Assembly: GCF_002276045.1 (NCBI RefSeq)
Contig: NZ_NQMR01000034.1
Location: 1 to 64,000 of the forward strand
Direction: 5' to 3'
DNA from: Pseudoalteromonas sp. NBT06-2
Lineage (GTDB): Bacteria; Pseudomonadota; Gammaproteobacteria; Enterobacterales; Alteromonadaceae
Length of the DNA: 64,000 nt
Shown here: piece by piece, positions 47,045 through 56,384 of the stretch
Numbering within the stretch: position 1 is the stretch's first letter
Layout: every line of letters starts with the position of its first letter
The notes under the pieces: generated by a model
The model's input: only the letters and a program-made list of their open reading frames with translations
Databases searched by the model: none
What the model was told of the DNA's origin: nothing
Position numbers and translations under genes: made by a program

Positions 47045-48157
47045 GTGAATAACTTACCAAAACTAACTGATTGTAAAATAGTTTTTCAAGATAAAATCGC
47101 TTTATTAAGCTTTAATCGAGATGATGTTAGAAATGCATTAACTGGCACCGAAATTGTAAATGATATTGTAAAAACAGTTACATGGATCAATAAAAATCAA
47201 AATGTTGCCGTTTTAATTATAACGGGCGAAGGTGCAGCATCCTCATCGGGAGGCAATATTAAAAATATGGCGCAGCGTTCAGGTGATTTCTTAGGAAATG
47301 TTCAAGAGCTAGAAAAAAAATATAGAGAGGGTATTCAACAAATGCCAATAGCAATGAATAAACTCGAAGCACCTGTGATAGCCGCTATTAACGGTCCAGC
47401 TATTGGTGCTGGTTTCGATTTAGCAAATATGTGTGACATCAGAATCGCATCAACAAAAGCCAAATTTGGTGAAACTTTTGCCAATTTAGGTTTGATACCT
47501 GGTGATGGTGGAGCTTGGTTTATGCAACGGATTATTGGATATCAAAAAGCGGCAGAACTAACATTCACTGGTAGAGTGATAAATGCACGTGAAGCAAAGG
47601 AAATAGGCATTGTCTTAGATGTTACTGAACGGCAAAATTTAATGATTAAAGCGATGGAATTGGCCTCTGATATCGCAAATAAACCGACAGCTTCTTTAAG
47701 ATTAACTAAAAGGCTGATGAAAATGGCTCAACGAACTGAGTTAGGTGATTTCTTAGATATATACCCAAGCCACTTCAAGATGTGAGGTTCAGGACTGCTG
47801 AGCAATTCATGATCTAGGCGCATCTTTGCATTAATGGTTACTCCCTTAAAAAAAGATGGACCGGCAATATGCTCCTGCATTGCTCTAGTACCTACATCCA
47901 TGCAGGCAACAACGAGCATGATTTGCTCAGAAGTCCCTGTAAGGTTGGTTTATAAATACTTTATGCAGCGTTATTGATTTTGAAAAGGGAATAACCATGT
48001 TCTTCAATCAATGCCTTGCCTAAAGTATTTCTAATTCCAACTGAATCCTGCATCTTGAAGTGGTTTGGGTATATGTGCAGTATTTCAAGGTATGTGTCAT
48101 AACAACCCAGAACATTTAGATGCAGTTAATGTACTAATGGAAAAGTTAGCAAAATAA
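47045..48157 (+). pseudogene. Enoyl-CoA hydratase/isomerase, C-terminus cut off by a MITE-like element
   Basis: A crotonase-fold protein starting at GTG 47045. The oxyanion-hole motif is ASSSGGNIKNMA and the second is AAINGPAIGAGFDLANMCD, with Glu in KFGETFANLGLIPGDGG. The true sequence runs 239 codons to LGDFLDI at 47761. The element (47762-48071) then adds seven codons (YPSHFKM) and a stop, giving a 246-residue product. Past the element the lost end resumes in frame at 48074 (CAVFQGMCHNNPEHLDA) and ends at TAA 48157. Removing the element and one TA restores a 266-residue protein of normal length. The truncated product lacks the C-terminal trimerisation helices and may be inactive. Confidence 0.9.
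47762..48071. mobile_element. MITE-like palindromic element (310 bp) inserted in the enoyl-CoA hydratase gene
   Basis: It begins TACCCAAGCCACTTCAAGAT and ends ATCTTGAAGTGGTTTGGGTA, flanked by TA at 47760-47761 and 48072-48073. The stem AAATACTTTA (47954-47963) pairs with TAAAGTATTT (48021-48030) around the core GCGTTATT...AGGGAATAACC...ATGCCTTG. It is the reverse-oriented equivalent of the lemA copy but carries an additional segment of about 48 bp between the two halves (near 47863-47910). A 63-codon minus-strand frame runs across the element into the hydratase gene; I do not regard it as a gene. Confidence 0.9.
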
Positions 48158-48243
48158 AATGTTTTTATGATTAAAAATAAGTCGATTAAATCGTGATTAA
48201 CGACTACTTTTAAGAGACTTAGCAAGCGTGTTTGGGTGAATTT

Positions 48244-50283
48244 ATGCATACAACCTTACTTTTATTAATGTTTTTTGTGATTTCGATATTATTAGGCATT
48301 TTATTAAGGCGACTGTTGCAAAATACAGCCATACCTTATTCGGTTGCTTTGTTATTATTAGGCATGCTCATTGGCACTATGCTTGATTTTGAAATGCAGA
48401 CGCCTATATTTAATGAAATAAAAGCTTCTTTTTCACTTGCTAGTCAATTAGATGCCAACCTGATCATGTTTATTTTCTTGCCTGCTTTGGTTTTTGAGTC
48501 TGCTTTTTCTCTTGAAGTACATTTATTTAAACGTATGTTATCGCAAATTGCATTATTGGCTATTCCAGGCTTAATTATTTGTACTTTATTCACTGCAATA
48601 TTAAGTATGTGGGTATTGCCTTGGGAGTGGACTATTCCAACAGCCTTAATGTTTGGTGCCATTGTTAGTGCTACCGATCCAGTTGCTGTTGTCGCGCTCT
48701 TAAAGGAGATGTGCTCAAGGGCAAGGTTACAAACATTATTAGAAGGAGAGTCTTTGCTTAATGATGGTACTGCAATTGTTTTATTTACGTTATTTCTCAC
48801 ACTTGCAACGCAAATAAAGCCGGAATTTAATACGCTTGCCGTCATTGTTGAATTTTTTAGAGTGGTAATAATTGGAGTGGTGATTGGTGCTGTTGTTGCT
48901 GGTATTAGTTTGGCTTTTATAGGCTCTTTATTTAATGATAGCTTAATAGAAATTGCATTAACTTTAGTGCTACCTTATGTTGTTTTTTATTTATCAGAAC
49001 ATGTATTTCATGCGTCAGGTGTTGTAAGTGTTGTCACTTTAGCATTAATTTATGCGGGACCTGGACGTACGCGTTTTTCACCTGAAGTGATGGAACATAT
49101 GCATCATTTTTGGCATACCTTATCGTTTTTATTCAATACATTAATTTTCATCTTAGTTGGTTTAGTTATATCAACAAGATTAGGAGTGGCTGATTTAGCT
49201 AATTGGGAATATTTAGCAATTATATTTATGGGGATCTTAATTATTAGAACGGTTGTTATCGTTGGCTTAATGCCAATTCTCGCGCGCATCGGTATTGGCC
49301 TAACTAAAGAAAAATCAATCGTGCTTATTTGGGGGGGCTTAAGAGGTGCTGTTTCGCTTGCCCTTGCATTAATTGTGGCAACTAATGAGTCTTTAGATAT
49401 ACAACTCAGAGATCAAATATTATTTTTAACAGCTGGTATTGTGGTTTTAACTATTATTGTTAATGGCTCATCTATGCGTTTTGTTATGGCTAAATTAGGA
49501 TTAGATAAGTTACCTGTTGCAAAACAAAAAACATTAGCAAAAGTACAAGTTAAAGTTTCAGATGAGATCATAAAAGTAAGAGAGAAATTACAAGGCGACA
49601 CAAACTTAAAAGCTGTGAATTGGCCTTTAGTTGATTCAAAACTGCTTTCTATTAATACACCATATGTCGATGAACAAGAAATAGATACTCAAGTGGAGTA
49701 TCTTCGAAAATTACTTGAATCAGAGCGGCAATTTTATTGGAATCAATTTGCTAAAGGCTTATTAAGTACAGATGCTACTCAGATTTTAGTTCAAGCAATA
49801 GAGGAGTCCCTTGATGGTAAACCTAAAATATGGCCTCGGCCTTATATTGAACGTAAGTGGCAAATGCCTAAATGGATAATTAGAAGTCAATCATTACCCA
49901 TAATGAGTACATATGCAAAATCAGCAAGTTATAAACAACACGTCATTATTTTTGAAAGTGCCAGAGGGTTATTTGAAGCGAGTAGTTATATTTTAAATAT
50001 AGCACCTAGTCTATCTCTGGAACCTGCACAATTAGAGCAAGCCATGATGCAAATGAAAGCTGTAAATGATTTCTCTATTGAAACTTTAAAAAACTTTAGA
50101 GAAACATCTCCCCATTTAGTGAAACGGGTTGAATCTTATTTAGCATTACGGATTTTACTCAATACTGAACGTAAAAAACTACAAGAATTATCTCATGAAG
50201 GCATGATTTCTGAGGTAGATGCAGAAAAACTGATTGAAGAAGTTGAATTTAAAATGCATGAAAGTAAAAAACTTAATAGCTAA
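48244..50283 (+). CDS. CPA1-family Na+/H+ antiporter (NhaP/NHE-like)
   Basis: About 679 residues. The first 400 residues have 12 or 13 membrane segments. The CPA1 signature ATDPVAVVALLKE and the ion-site motif GESLLNDGTAIVLF carry the conserved Asp residues (Asn-Asp in the second, as in electroneutral exchangers). WGGLRGAVSLALAL is the later conserved region. The remaining 280 residues are cytosolic and helical, with no cyclic-nucleotide domain visible. ATG 48244 follows GGGTGA; an upstream TTG is possible. It likely exports sodium, suited to a marine cell. It ends at a bidirectional terminator. Confidence 0.9.
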   Translation: MHTTLLLLMFFVISILLGILLRRLLQNTAIPYSVALLLLGMLIGTMLDFEMQTPIFNEIKASFSLASQLDANLIMFIFLPALVFESAFSLEVHLFKRMLSQIALLAIPGLIICTLFTAILSMWVLPWEWTIPTALMFGAIVSATDPVAVVALLKEMCSRARLQTLLEGESLLNDGTAIVLFTLFLTLATQIKPEFNTLAVIVEFFRVVIIGVVIGAVVAGISLAFIGSLFNDSLIEIALTLVLPYVVFYLSEHVFHASGVVSVVTLALIYAGPGRTRFSPEVMEHMHHFWHTLSFLFNTLIFILVGLVISTRLGVADLANWEYLAIIFMGILIIRTVVIVGLMPILARIGIGLTKEKSIVLIWGGLRGAVSLALALIVATNESLDIQLRDQILFLTAGIVVLTIIVNGSSMRFVMAKLGLDKLPVAKQKTLAKVQVKVSDEIIKVREKLQGDTNLKAVNWPLVDSKLLSINTPYVDEQEIDTQVEYLRKLLESERQFYWNQFAKGLLSTDATQILVQAIEESLDGKPKIWPRPYIERKWQMPKWIIRSQSLPIMSTYAKSASYKQHVIIFESARGLFEASSYILNIAPSLSLEPAQLEQAMMQMKAVNDFSIETLKNFRETSPHLVKRVESYLALRILLNTERKKLQELSHEGMISEVDAEKLIEEVEFKMHESKKLNS

Positions 50284-50336
50284 TTTGGTTGGAAAAATAA
50301 TATTTATCATTTAAGTTAGATAACTTTTTATTAAGC

Positions 50337-50366
50337 ATTAAAACCGACTTGTAAAGGTCGGTTTTA
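50337..50366. terminator. Bidirectional terminator between the antiporter and M18 peptidase genes
   Basis: AAAACCGACTT and AAGGTCGGTTTT form a stem around a short loop, with A-runs before and T-runs after, so it can end transcripts from both sides. It lies about 55 bp past the antiporter stop and about 40 bp past the peptidase stop on the other strand. Confidence 0.9.
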
Positions 50367-50402
50367 ATTTCAACGCTAGGGTTTAATTCTAGCAGGAAAA
50401 TG

Positions 50403-51818
50403 TTATTTGTTAAGATAAAAAGCTTTCATGGCAGTGTACATTGAGTAGATATCTACTTTTGAAGCAACGGCATAAGGTGAATGCATACCTAGAACTGGCA
50501 CACCAAAGTCGATTACATCCATATTGTTTTCAGATAAAGCACTACCGATTGTACCACCGGATGCCTTTCCTTTATAAGTACTTGTTTGCCATAAAATACC
50601 TGCATTATCAAGATAGTTACGTGTCCAAGCTATGTACTCAGAGTTTGCATTAAATCCACCACCATAAAGCTTTATATTGATGCCTTCGCCTAATTTAGGT
50701 GCATTACCTAATTCCCAAACACCAGGCCAGTTAGGATTAACGCCAGGGTTCACATCAACAGAAATAACTTTAGTTTTACGTAATGTTTTACGTAAAAGGT
50801 AATCATTATATGTTTGAGGAGATTGTTGATAAAGCAATTGGCTAATTGTATCAACTAAGTAACTAGAGTCAGCACCTGTATTATTTAAGTTACCCACTTC
50901 TTCATTATCAACTAAAAATGTTATAGCAGTGAATTCAGTCTCGTCAATTTCTAAGATCGATTTTACTGCAGCAAAAGCAGAAATTTTATCATCTTGACCA
51001 TAAGCTGCTACCATAGAGCGATCTAAACCTACATCTCTTGGTTTTACTGCTGGTACTAAAGCAAGCTCTGCAGAAACTAAATCAGTAATACTGATACCAT
51101 AATTATTTTTTAAGAAGTTTGTTACTTCTTGCTGTACTGTAGAGTCATTACCCGGCTTAGATGCGATAATAATATCTAACTCTTCTTTTTTAATTACTTC
51201 TCTATTTGTGCGCTTGCGATAATCACGATCAACATGCGGTGCTAAATCAGGAATGATTAAAACAGGATCATTATTGTTTAAACCGATGTTGATATTTACA
51301 TGGGAACCGTCTTTTTTATCAACGCGTCCAATAAGTGCTAATGGGATATTTACCCATTGATAATTTTTCATACCACCATGAGTATAAGTTTGAAAAAGCG
51401 CAAATCCATTTTTTTCATAAAGTGGACGGCCTTTTAACTCTATACGTGGTGAATCAATATGAGCACCGGCGATACGAACCCCATCTGCTATAGGCTTAGT
51501 TCCAATTACCATCAATGTCATAGCACGATCACGGTTTATACTATAAAGTTTAGCGCCTGTTATGATTTGACTATCATCTGTCAGTTGTTTAAATCCGGAC
51601 TTTTCAACAAGCTTTTTAGTTTCTGCTACAAAAGTCAGTTCAGTGCGAGCTCTGTCTATAAATGATTTATATTCTTCATTATAAGATTGAACGTGTTTTA
51701 GTTCTGCTTTTGATAAAGCCAGCCAAGAATTCTTAATGTTACCTTTAGCAATTACATTTGATGTTGTTAGCGTTAAAACAATAGAAGCCACTAATAAAAT
51801 TTTATTTCGCATTGTCAT
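50403..51818 (-). CDS. Exported M18-family aminopeptidase
   Basis: About 471 residues. It starts with a signal peptide (MRNKILLVASIVLTLTTSNV, cleavage near AKG), which is unusual for M18 peptidases, normally cytoplasmic. Metal and catalytic motifs are present: AGAHIDSPRIELKG (first metal ligands), FLVDNEEVGNLNNTGADS (general base Glu and bridging region), VDVNPG, and GMHSPYAVASKVDIYSMYTA at the end. It should remove acidic or other N-terminal residues in the periplasm or outside the cell. ATG 51818 is preferred; ATG 51812 is equally plausible. No clear ribosome site is visible. The gene stands alone. Confidence 0.87.
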   Translation of the reverse strand: MTMRNKILLVASIVLTLTTSNVIAKGNIKNSWLALSKAELKHVQSYNEEYKSFIDRARTELTFVAETKKLVEKSGFKQLTDDSQIITGAKLYSINRDRAMTLMVIGTKPIADGVRIAGAHIDSPRIELKGRPLYEKNGFALFQTYTHGGMKNYQWVNIPLALIGRVDKKDGSHVNINIGLNNNDPVLIIPDLAPHVDRDYRKRTNREVIKKEELDIIIASKPGNDSTVQQEVTNFLKNNYGISITDLVSAELALVPAVKPRDVGLDRSMVAAYGQDDKISAFAAVKSILEIDETEFTAITFLVDNEEVGNLNNTGADSSYLVDTISQLLYQQSPQTYNDYLLRKTLRKTKVISVDVNPGVNPNWPGVWELGNAPKLGEGINIKLYGGGFNANSEYIAWTRNYLDNAGILWQTSTYKGKASGGTIGSALSENNMDVIDFGVPVLGMHSPYAVASKVDIYSMYTAMKAFYLNK

Positions 51819-52042
51819 TTTCAATTATATTTTAGATAGTTATATGTTAATGGTCATACAAAGCGATATCAATGGTGTTCCTCTGTGAGTTTTAGCTATT
51901 TACCTTCTTTATAGCGAAAAAAATAAGCTAAACAGGATTACGCATTTTAAATTCGAAAATAGGGATAAATACATGGTTCGCGAGTTTGGGTTAATTTTTT
52001 GCTTAGCTATACTTTAAATAATGAATATTATAGGAGTTGAAC

Positions 52043-52522
52043 ATGGCTATTTCACGTAAATTACAAGAGTACCTCAGCAAGCAAGATATTTCATTTCAAA
52101 CTGTTTCTCATTTTTATAGTAATAGCTCTATTGGTAGCGCAGTAGCAACAAGCATACCACCGAAAAATATCGCTAAAGCAGTTTTATTAGTCGATCATGA
52201 TGGACACCGGCTTATGGTAGTGTTACCTGCGGATCAAAAAATAAGTATGTTATCTATTAATGAAAAGCTAAACGCTAGATTTGAATTATTAAAAGAAAAT
52301 GATGTCTTTGATTTATTTATGGATTGCGCTCAAGGCGCTGTTCCTCCTGTGGGTGATGCTTTTAATATGTCTATGGTATGTGATGATTCTTTAGATTTGT
52401 TAGATAATGTTTATATCGAGGCGGGAGATCATGAAACATTACTACGATTAACACATAAGGACTTTGAAAATATTATGAGTAGTAGTAAACATTTAAAAAT
52501 ATGCAAAAAGACTATTCATTAA
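52043..52522 (+). CDS. YbaK/ProX-like aminoacyl-tRNA deacylase
   Basis: A 159-residue single-domain protein of the YbaK/EbsC group, which clears mischarged tRNAs. Conserved features are IGSAVATSIPPKNIAKAVLL with the catalytic Lys, HRLMVVLPADQKI, and QGAVPPVGDAFNM with the GxxPPxG motif. AGGAG lies six bases before the ATG at 52043, deciding the start over a TTG at 52037. Its 3' end overlaps by 11 bases the end of the DUF2982 gene on the other strand. Confidence 0.88.
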   Translation: MAISRKLQEYLSKQDISFQTVSHFYSNSSIGSAVATSIPPKNIAKAVLLVDHDGHRLMVVLPADQKISMLSINEKLNARFELLKENDVFDLFMDCAQGAVPPVGDAFNMSMVCDDSLDLLDNVYIEAGDHETLLRLTHKDFENIMSSSKHLKICKKTIH

Positions 52523-53225
52523 TATTGTTTTGATAAAGTTTTATATTATCAATGCTTGAAATTGCGCGTTGCTGATTTTTCTTGAATAAAGATATTATTT
52601 GTTCTGTAGGTGAGCTAAAACAGTTTATGGGTATATATAAATCGTACCCGTAAATTTTTCGTAGTATTTGCATCTGATGTAACCAAGCTGCTATTGGACC
52701 TGTTATTTCTTGACCTTGTAATGTTTTAAAAGGAGAAAAATTAATTTGAGTTTGCTCAACCTCAATTTCATTGTTTTGAAAAGCTAAAATTAATAAATGA
52801 TTTTGTTCGTGTAGTAAATGATTTGCTAAACGTGGTGTTATGATATTTGTGTCGCAGTCATAACTACGTAATTTTATACCGATAAAATTAATATTTCTTT
52901 CAGCTAAGTCATCATTCCCTTTAGGGTGATGTATGAGCTGGATATTTGTCCAACTTATACTCCATTTTCCTTTCCTATGATAATAAAATAGCTTCTCATC
53001 TGTTAATCCAAGACAATACTGTGGTTCAAAATATTTTAAAATACTAAGGCTAATAATTAGTACGGAAATTAAGCTGAAAATAATGATATAAATTTGATAT
53101 TGCTGCCATAAGTAGAATGATGAGATAATACAACTAAGCGTCATAAAAACGCCTAAGAGCATCGTAACGAATTGATTACGATGCGCTTGAGATTTGATTA
53201 AAATAGGATATTCAATTTCATTCAT
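52512..53225 (-). CDS. DUF2982-like membrane protein
   Basis: A 237-residue protein. Two adjacent hydrophobic segments (about 20-38 and 45-62) are followed by a soluble domain with YCLGLTDEKLFYYHRKGKWS, then SWTNIQLIH and TPRLANHLLHEQNHLL. This arrangement is that of DUF2982 proteins of Vibrio and Shewanella. The two hairpin helices plus the strand-rich domain resemble bacterial PH-like membrane proteins. Function is unknown. It is convergent with and overlaps the deacylase gene. Confidence 0.65.
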   Translation of the reverse strand: MNEIEYPILIKSQAHRNQFVTMLLGVFMTLSCIISSFYLWQQYQIYIIIFSLISVLIISLSILKYFEPQYCLGLTDEKLFYYHRKGKWSISWTNIQLIHHPKGNDDLAERNINFIGIKLRSYDCDTNIITPRLANHLLHEQNHLLILAFQNNEIEVEQTQINFSPFKTLQGQEITGPIAAWLHQMQILRKIYGYDLYIPINCFSSPTEQIISLFKKNQQRAISSIDNIKLYQNNINE

Positions 53226-53265
53226 AACTTAAGTATAGACAAAAAAATAAAATAGCTAATTGAAT

Positions 53266-54018
53266 TTACAACAATAACCCTCCGTCTATATGTATCGACT
53301 GTCCTGTAATATATTTACTTTTATCACTTAATAAAAATTCAGCCAAGTTTGCGACTTCAACAGGTGTTCCTAAACGAGCCAATGGAATTTGGTTAGTGAT
53401 ATTTCTCATAGTTTGGTCATCTAGAGGTATGTGCTCAGGGGAATCTTTTTTGATATACCCGGGTACTATTACGTTACATCTAACGCCTTGTGCTGCATAT
53501 TGGGCAGCAAAAGATTTAAATAAAGCTTCTAGGCCCGCTTTAGCAGATGCAGATGCTGGATTAATATTCTCACCAACTATCATTTTATGTGCTAAAAATG
53601 AACTGATACCAATAAAACCTCCCCGAGTTTCTATTAGAGACTGAGCCAGCGATGACAGTATCATAAAATTACTTTGTTGCATTAAGTTGACTGATTTCAT
53701 AAAACCTTCGACAGGTAAATATTCAAAATTACGCCAATCAGGAAAACCCGCATTAGAAACCACACCATTAATTTTTTTTAAAACTGATTTTGCTGAATTT
53801 ATAAATGTATTTGTTTGTGATAAATCGCTTAAATCTGCTGTAAAAGTAAAGACAATAGCACCTTTATTTATGCACTCCTGCGCGACCTCCTCTAAGCCAA
53901 TCGTATTTGAGTGAGTGTGTAAAACAAGTTCTACGTTAATATTTGCAATTGATTTTGCAATGGCGGCACCAATTCCACTAGCTGCACCTGTTATAATAAA
54001 TCCACCTGATAAAGACAT
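53266..54018 (-). CDS. SDR-family oxidoreductase lacking the catalytic tyrosine
   Basis: A 250-residue classical short-chain dehydrogenase fold. The cofactor motif is ITGAASGIGAAIAKSI, NAG is present in VVSNAGFP, and the C-terminal signature is ITGQSIHIDGGLLL. The catalytic serine is in GISSFLAHKM. In the YxxxK position the sequence reads PASASAKAGLEAL: the lysine is there, but serine stands where tyrosine should be. It may be a non-catalytic relative, or use another proton donor. Upstream of it on the other side is radA, read divergently. Confidence 0.82.
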   Translation of the reverse strand: MSLSGGFIITGAASGIGAAIAKSIANINVELVLHTHSNTIGLEEVAQECINKGAIVFTFTADLSDLSQTNTFINSAKSVLKKINGVVSNAGFPDWRNFEYLPVEGFMKSVNLMQQSNFMILSSLAQSLIETRGGFIGISSFLAHKMIVGENINPASASAKAGLEALFKSFAAQYAAQGVRCNVIVPGYIKKDSPEHIPLDDQTMRNITNQIPLARLGTPVEVANLAEFLLSDKSKYITGQSIHIDGGLLL

Positions 54019-54161
54019 TATTTTTCCAATTTATAATTTTTAATAGGATACTTTATACGAAAGATAAAAAATATCCGTTAATGTTAATTTAAAGTAGGGT
54101 TAAATCAGTTACCTTGGTAGAATTAAATCAGAATCGAAAGTGATAAAGATGGAAATAGTCT

Positions 54162-55556
54162 GTGGCTAAAGTAACAAAAGAAAAAATAAAATTTGTATGT
54201 TCTGAATGTGGTAATGATCATCCTAGATGGCAAGGACAATGTGCAAGTTGTAAGGCATGGAATACGTTAGCCGAATTTAAAGAGGCTAAATTACCGAGTC
54301 AACAAAGAGCGCAAGCAGTTCAAGGTGGGTATGCGGGTACTTTAGGTAATGTTGTAAAAAAAATGGATGACGTTTCAAGCATTGCACTTGATAAAACAAC
54401 CACAGGCATTGGTGAATTAGATCGTGTTTTAGGAAATGGATTAACAATTGGTTCTATCATTCTTATATCGGGTGATCCTGGTGCGGGTAAAACGACTATT
54501 CTGACACAACTTGCTGCAAATATGAGTCATAAAACAACGGCTATGTATTGTACTGCAGAAGAAAGTTTAGAGCAGTTTAAGGCACGTGCGACTGAGCGAT
54601 TGAAAATAAACTATGTACCGGACCAATTACTTCTCATGTCTGAGTATATTATTTCGAATATAATGGCAAAGGCACTTGAATCAAAAGTTAAATTTTTGAT
54701 TATTGATTCGGTTCAAGCACTTGAAAGTGAACACTCAAATGGTAGTGCGGGTTCTATTGGCCAAGTTAAAGGTTGTGCACAAGAGTTAAGTAGATTTGCT
54801 AAAACCCATGGTATTACTTTAATTTTAGTTGGCCATGTTACCAAAGGTAGTGACTTAGCAGGTCCTAAAACATTGGAGCATATAGTTGATACTTTGCTTC
54901 ACATTGAAGTGAATGACAGTATTATTCGTACTATGAGGGCAAGTAAAAACCGATTTGGTGATGTTGATCAGGTAGGGATTTTTCAAATGAACTCTCGTGG
55001 CATGATTTCGGTTGATAATCCAAGTAAATTATTTTTATCTGGTGCAGATGAAAGAGCGGTTGGCTCAGCTATTACTTGTATTCGAGATGGCAGTCGAAAT
55101 TTATTATTAGAAGTGCAAAGTTTAGTATCACAATGTGAAGGTGAGCATCCTCAAAGAGTCAGTATTGGGCTTAACTTTAATCGTTTAAAAATGATAACAG
55201 CTGTATTACGTAAACATGGCAGAATACAGTTATTTCATGATGTTTATGTCAATTTAGTTGGGGGTTTAAAATTGCCTGATACAGATACCAGTGCCGATTT
55301 AGCTTTAGCTGCGGCTTTAGTAAGTTCACTTAATGATATAGAAATGTCGCGTAAATATTGTTTTATGGGAGAAATATCACTCAGTGGAGAAGTGAGACCA
55401 ATTAGCGGTGGTGTGCCTCGTGTAAATGAAGCAATAAAACATGGCTTTGAGCAAATATATATTCCTAAAGCGAATTACCATAAATCAATGGAAGAAGGTA
55501 ATGCTAAGATAATTGTGATAGAACATATTACAGACTTACTAGAAGCTTTAAAATAG
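54162..55556 (+). CDS. radA: DNA repair protein RadA
   Basis: A 464-residue RecA-like branch-migration helicase. The N-terminal zinc finger is CSECGNDHPRWQGQCASC. Walker A is GDPGAGKTTILTQL, Walker B is FLIIDSVQALE, and the RadA-specific motif KNRFG is in ASKNRFGDVDQVG. The C-terminal Lon-like domain has DTDTSADLALAAALVSS and GEISLSGEVRPISGG. Length and order are normal (E. coli 460). The start is GTG 54162; no ATG is available before the zinc finger. It should aid recombination together with RecBCD. Confidence 0.95.
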   Translation: MAKVTKEKIKFVCSECGNDHPRWQGQCASCKAWNTLAEFKEAKLPSQQRAQAVQGGYAGTLGNVVKKMDDVSSIALDKTTTGIGELDRVLGNGLTIGSIILISGDPGAGKTTILTQLAANMSHKTTAMYCTAEESLEQFKARATERLKINYVPDQLLLMSEYIISNIMAKALESKVKFLIIDSVQALESEHSNGSAGSIGQVKGCAQELSRFAKTHGITLILVGHVTKGSDLAGPKTLEHIVDTLLHIEVNDSIIRTMRASKNRFGDVDQVGIFQMNSRGMISVDNPSKLFLSGADERAVGSAITCIRDGSRNLLLEVQSLVSQCEGEHPQRVSIGLNFNRLKMITAVLRKHGRIQLFHDVYVNLVGGLKLPDTDTSADLALAAALVSSLNDIEMSRKYCFMGEISLSGEVRPISGGVPRVNEAIKHGFEQIYIPKANYHKSMEEGNAKIIVIEHITDLLEALK

Positions 55557-55656
55557 CTTTATTCGGTTGGTTATTGTGATTTAAATATACGCATAAGTTG
55601 TTTTTTGGTAATTTAGAACGCTAGCATATTTAATCTAATTGATATCAAATAAAGGA

Positions 55657-56313
55657 TTAATCTTCTGAGTCTTTATTTTGCCATTCATCATTGATCAAAT
55701 CATCTGTTTCATCAATGCCTTCTTGTTTTTGCCAAGAATAGTTTTTTTCTTTTAATTTAGGATCCCAGTGCCTAAAAAATATGGCAGATATTAATCCTGC
55801 AATTGCACCAAATAGATGATACTCAAAAGAAATACCTTGCTCTGTTGGTAAAATTGTTAAAACCATGGAGCCATACATATAAAATGCAATCATTAATAAA
55901 ACACTAGATCGTTTATCTCGACGTAATATTCCAGCAGTAAAAAGATAAAAAAATAAACCATGAGTTAATCCACTTGCACCAAAATGAAAACTATCTCTTG
56001 CAAATAGCCATACGCCGATGCCAGAGAAAATCCAAATTATTACAATTGTCCACCATCTTGATTTTGGATAGCCATAAATTAACAAGCTACCGAGTAAGAT
56101 TAAAGGTAATGAGTTACCTAGTACATGTTGCCAAGAACCATGAATTAAAGGAGCAGTTAAAATACCAACCAATCCCGCTAATGTGTGTGGTTTCACACCA
56201 AGTTGATATAAATCAATAGTATAGTATGTTTGCCAGCATTTAATTATCCATAGCAATATAACAAAGGCGCTTGCAATTAATATGCTTTTTTGTAGAGATG
56301 TATTTTTATTCAT
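55657..56313 (-). CDS. Rhomboid-family intramembrane serine protease
   Basis: About 218 residues with six or seven membrane segments. The nucleophile Ser is in HFGASGLTHGLFFYLF and the catalytic His in YHLFGAIAGL, with HVLGNSLPLILLG as the conserved His-Asn region. An acidic tail ends the protein. It cleaves membrane proteins within the bilayer. It resembles the stand-alone rhomboids of Pseudoalteromonas and Xanthomonas more than rhombosortase. ATG 56313 is preferred; an upstream ATG at 56367 would run into the divergent DUF3750 gene. Confidence 0.82.
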   Translation of the reverse strand: MNKNTSLQKSILIASAFVILLWIIKCWQTYYTIDLYQLGVKPHTLAGLVGILTAPLIHGSWQHVLGNSLPLILLGSLLIYGYPKSRWWTIVIIWIFSGIGVWLFARDSFHFGASGLTHGLFFYLFTAGILRRDKRSSVLLMIAFYMYGSMVLTILPTEQGISFEYHLFGAIAGLISAIFFRHWDPKLKEKNYSWQKQEGIDETDDLINDEWQNKDSED

Positions 56314-56384
56314 AATAAAAAGATAGAGATTTTTTAAAATTTCACAACTAAAATATTTAATATCCATGAATGGAAACAATCCTA

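Noticed and set aside
47728-47919. A 63-codon minus-strand frame (MLVVACMDVGTRAMQEHIAG and on)
   Set aside because: It lies mostly inside the MITE-like element and ends in the hydratase gene; repeated element copies would make it look conserved without being a gene.
48444-48845. Minus-strand 133-codon frame opposite the antiporter
   Set aside because: Shadow of a membrane-protein gene with a strong family match on the plus strand.
55657-56313. Rhomboid considered as the rhombosortase for the GlyGly-CTERM protease
   Set aside because: The sequence around the active Ser (GASGLTHGLFF) and the acidic tail look like a general bacterial rhomboid, and the gene is several kb away; a profile search would settle it.
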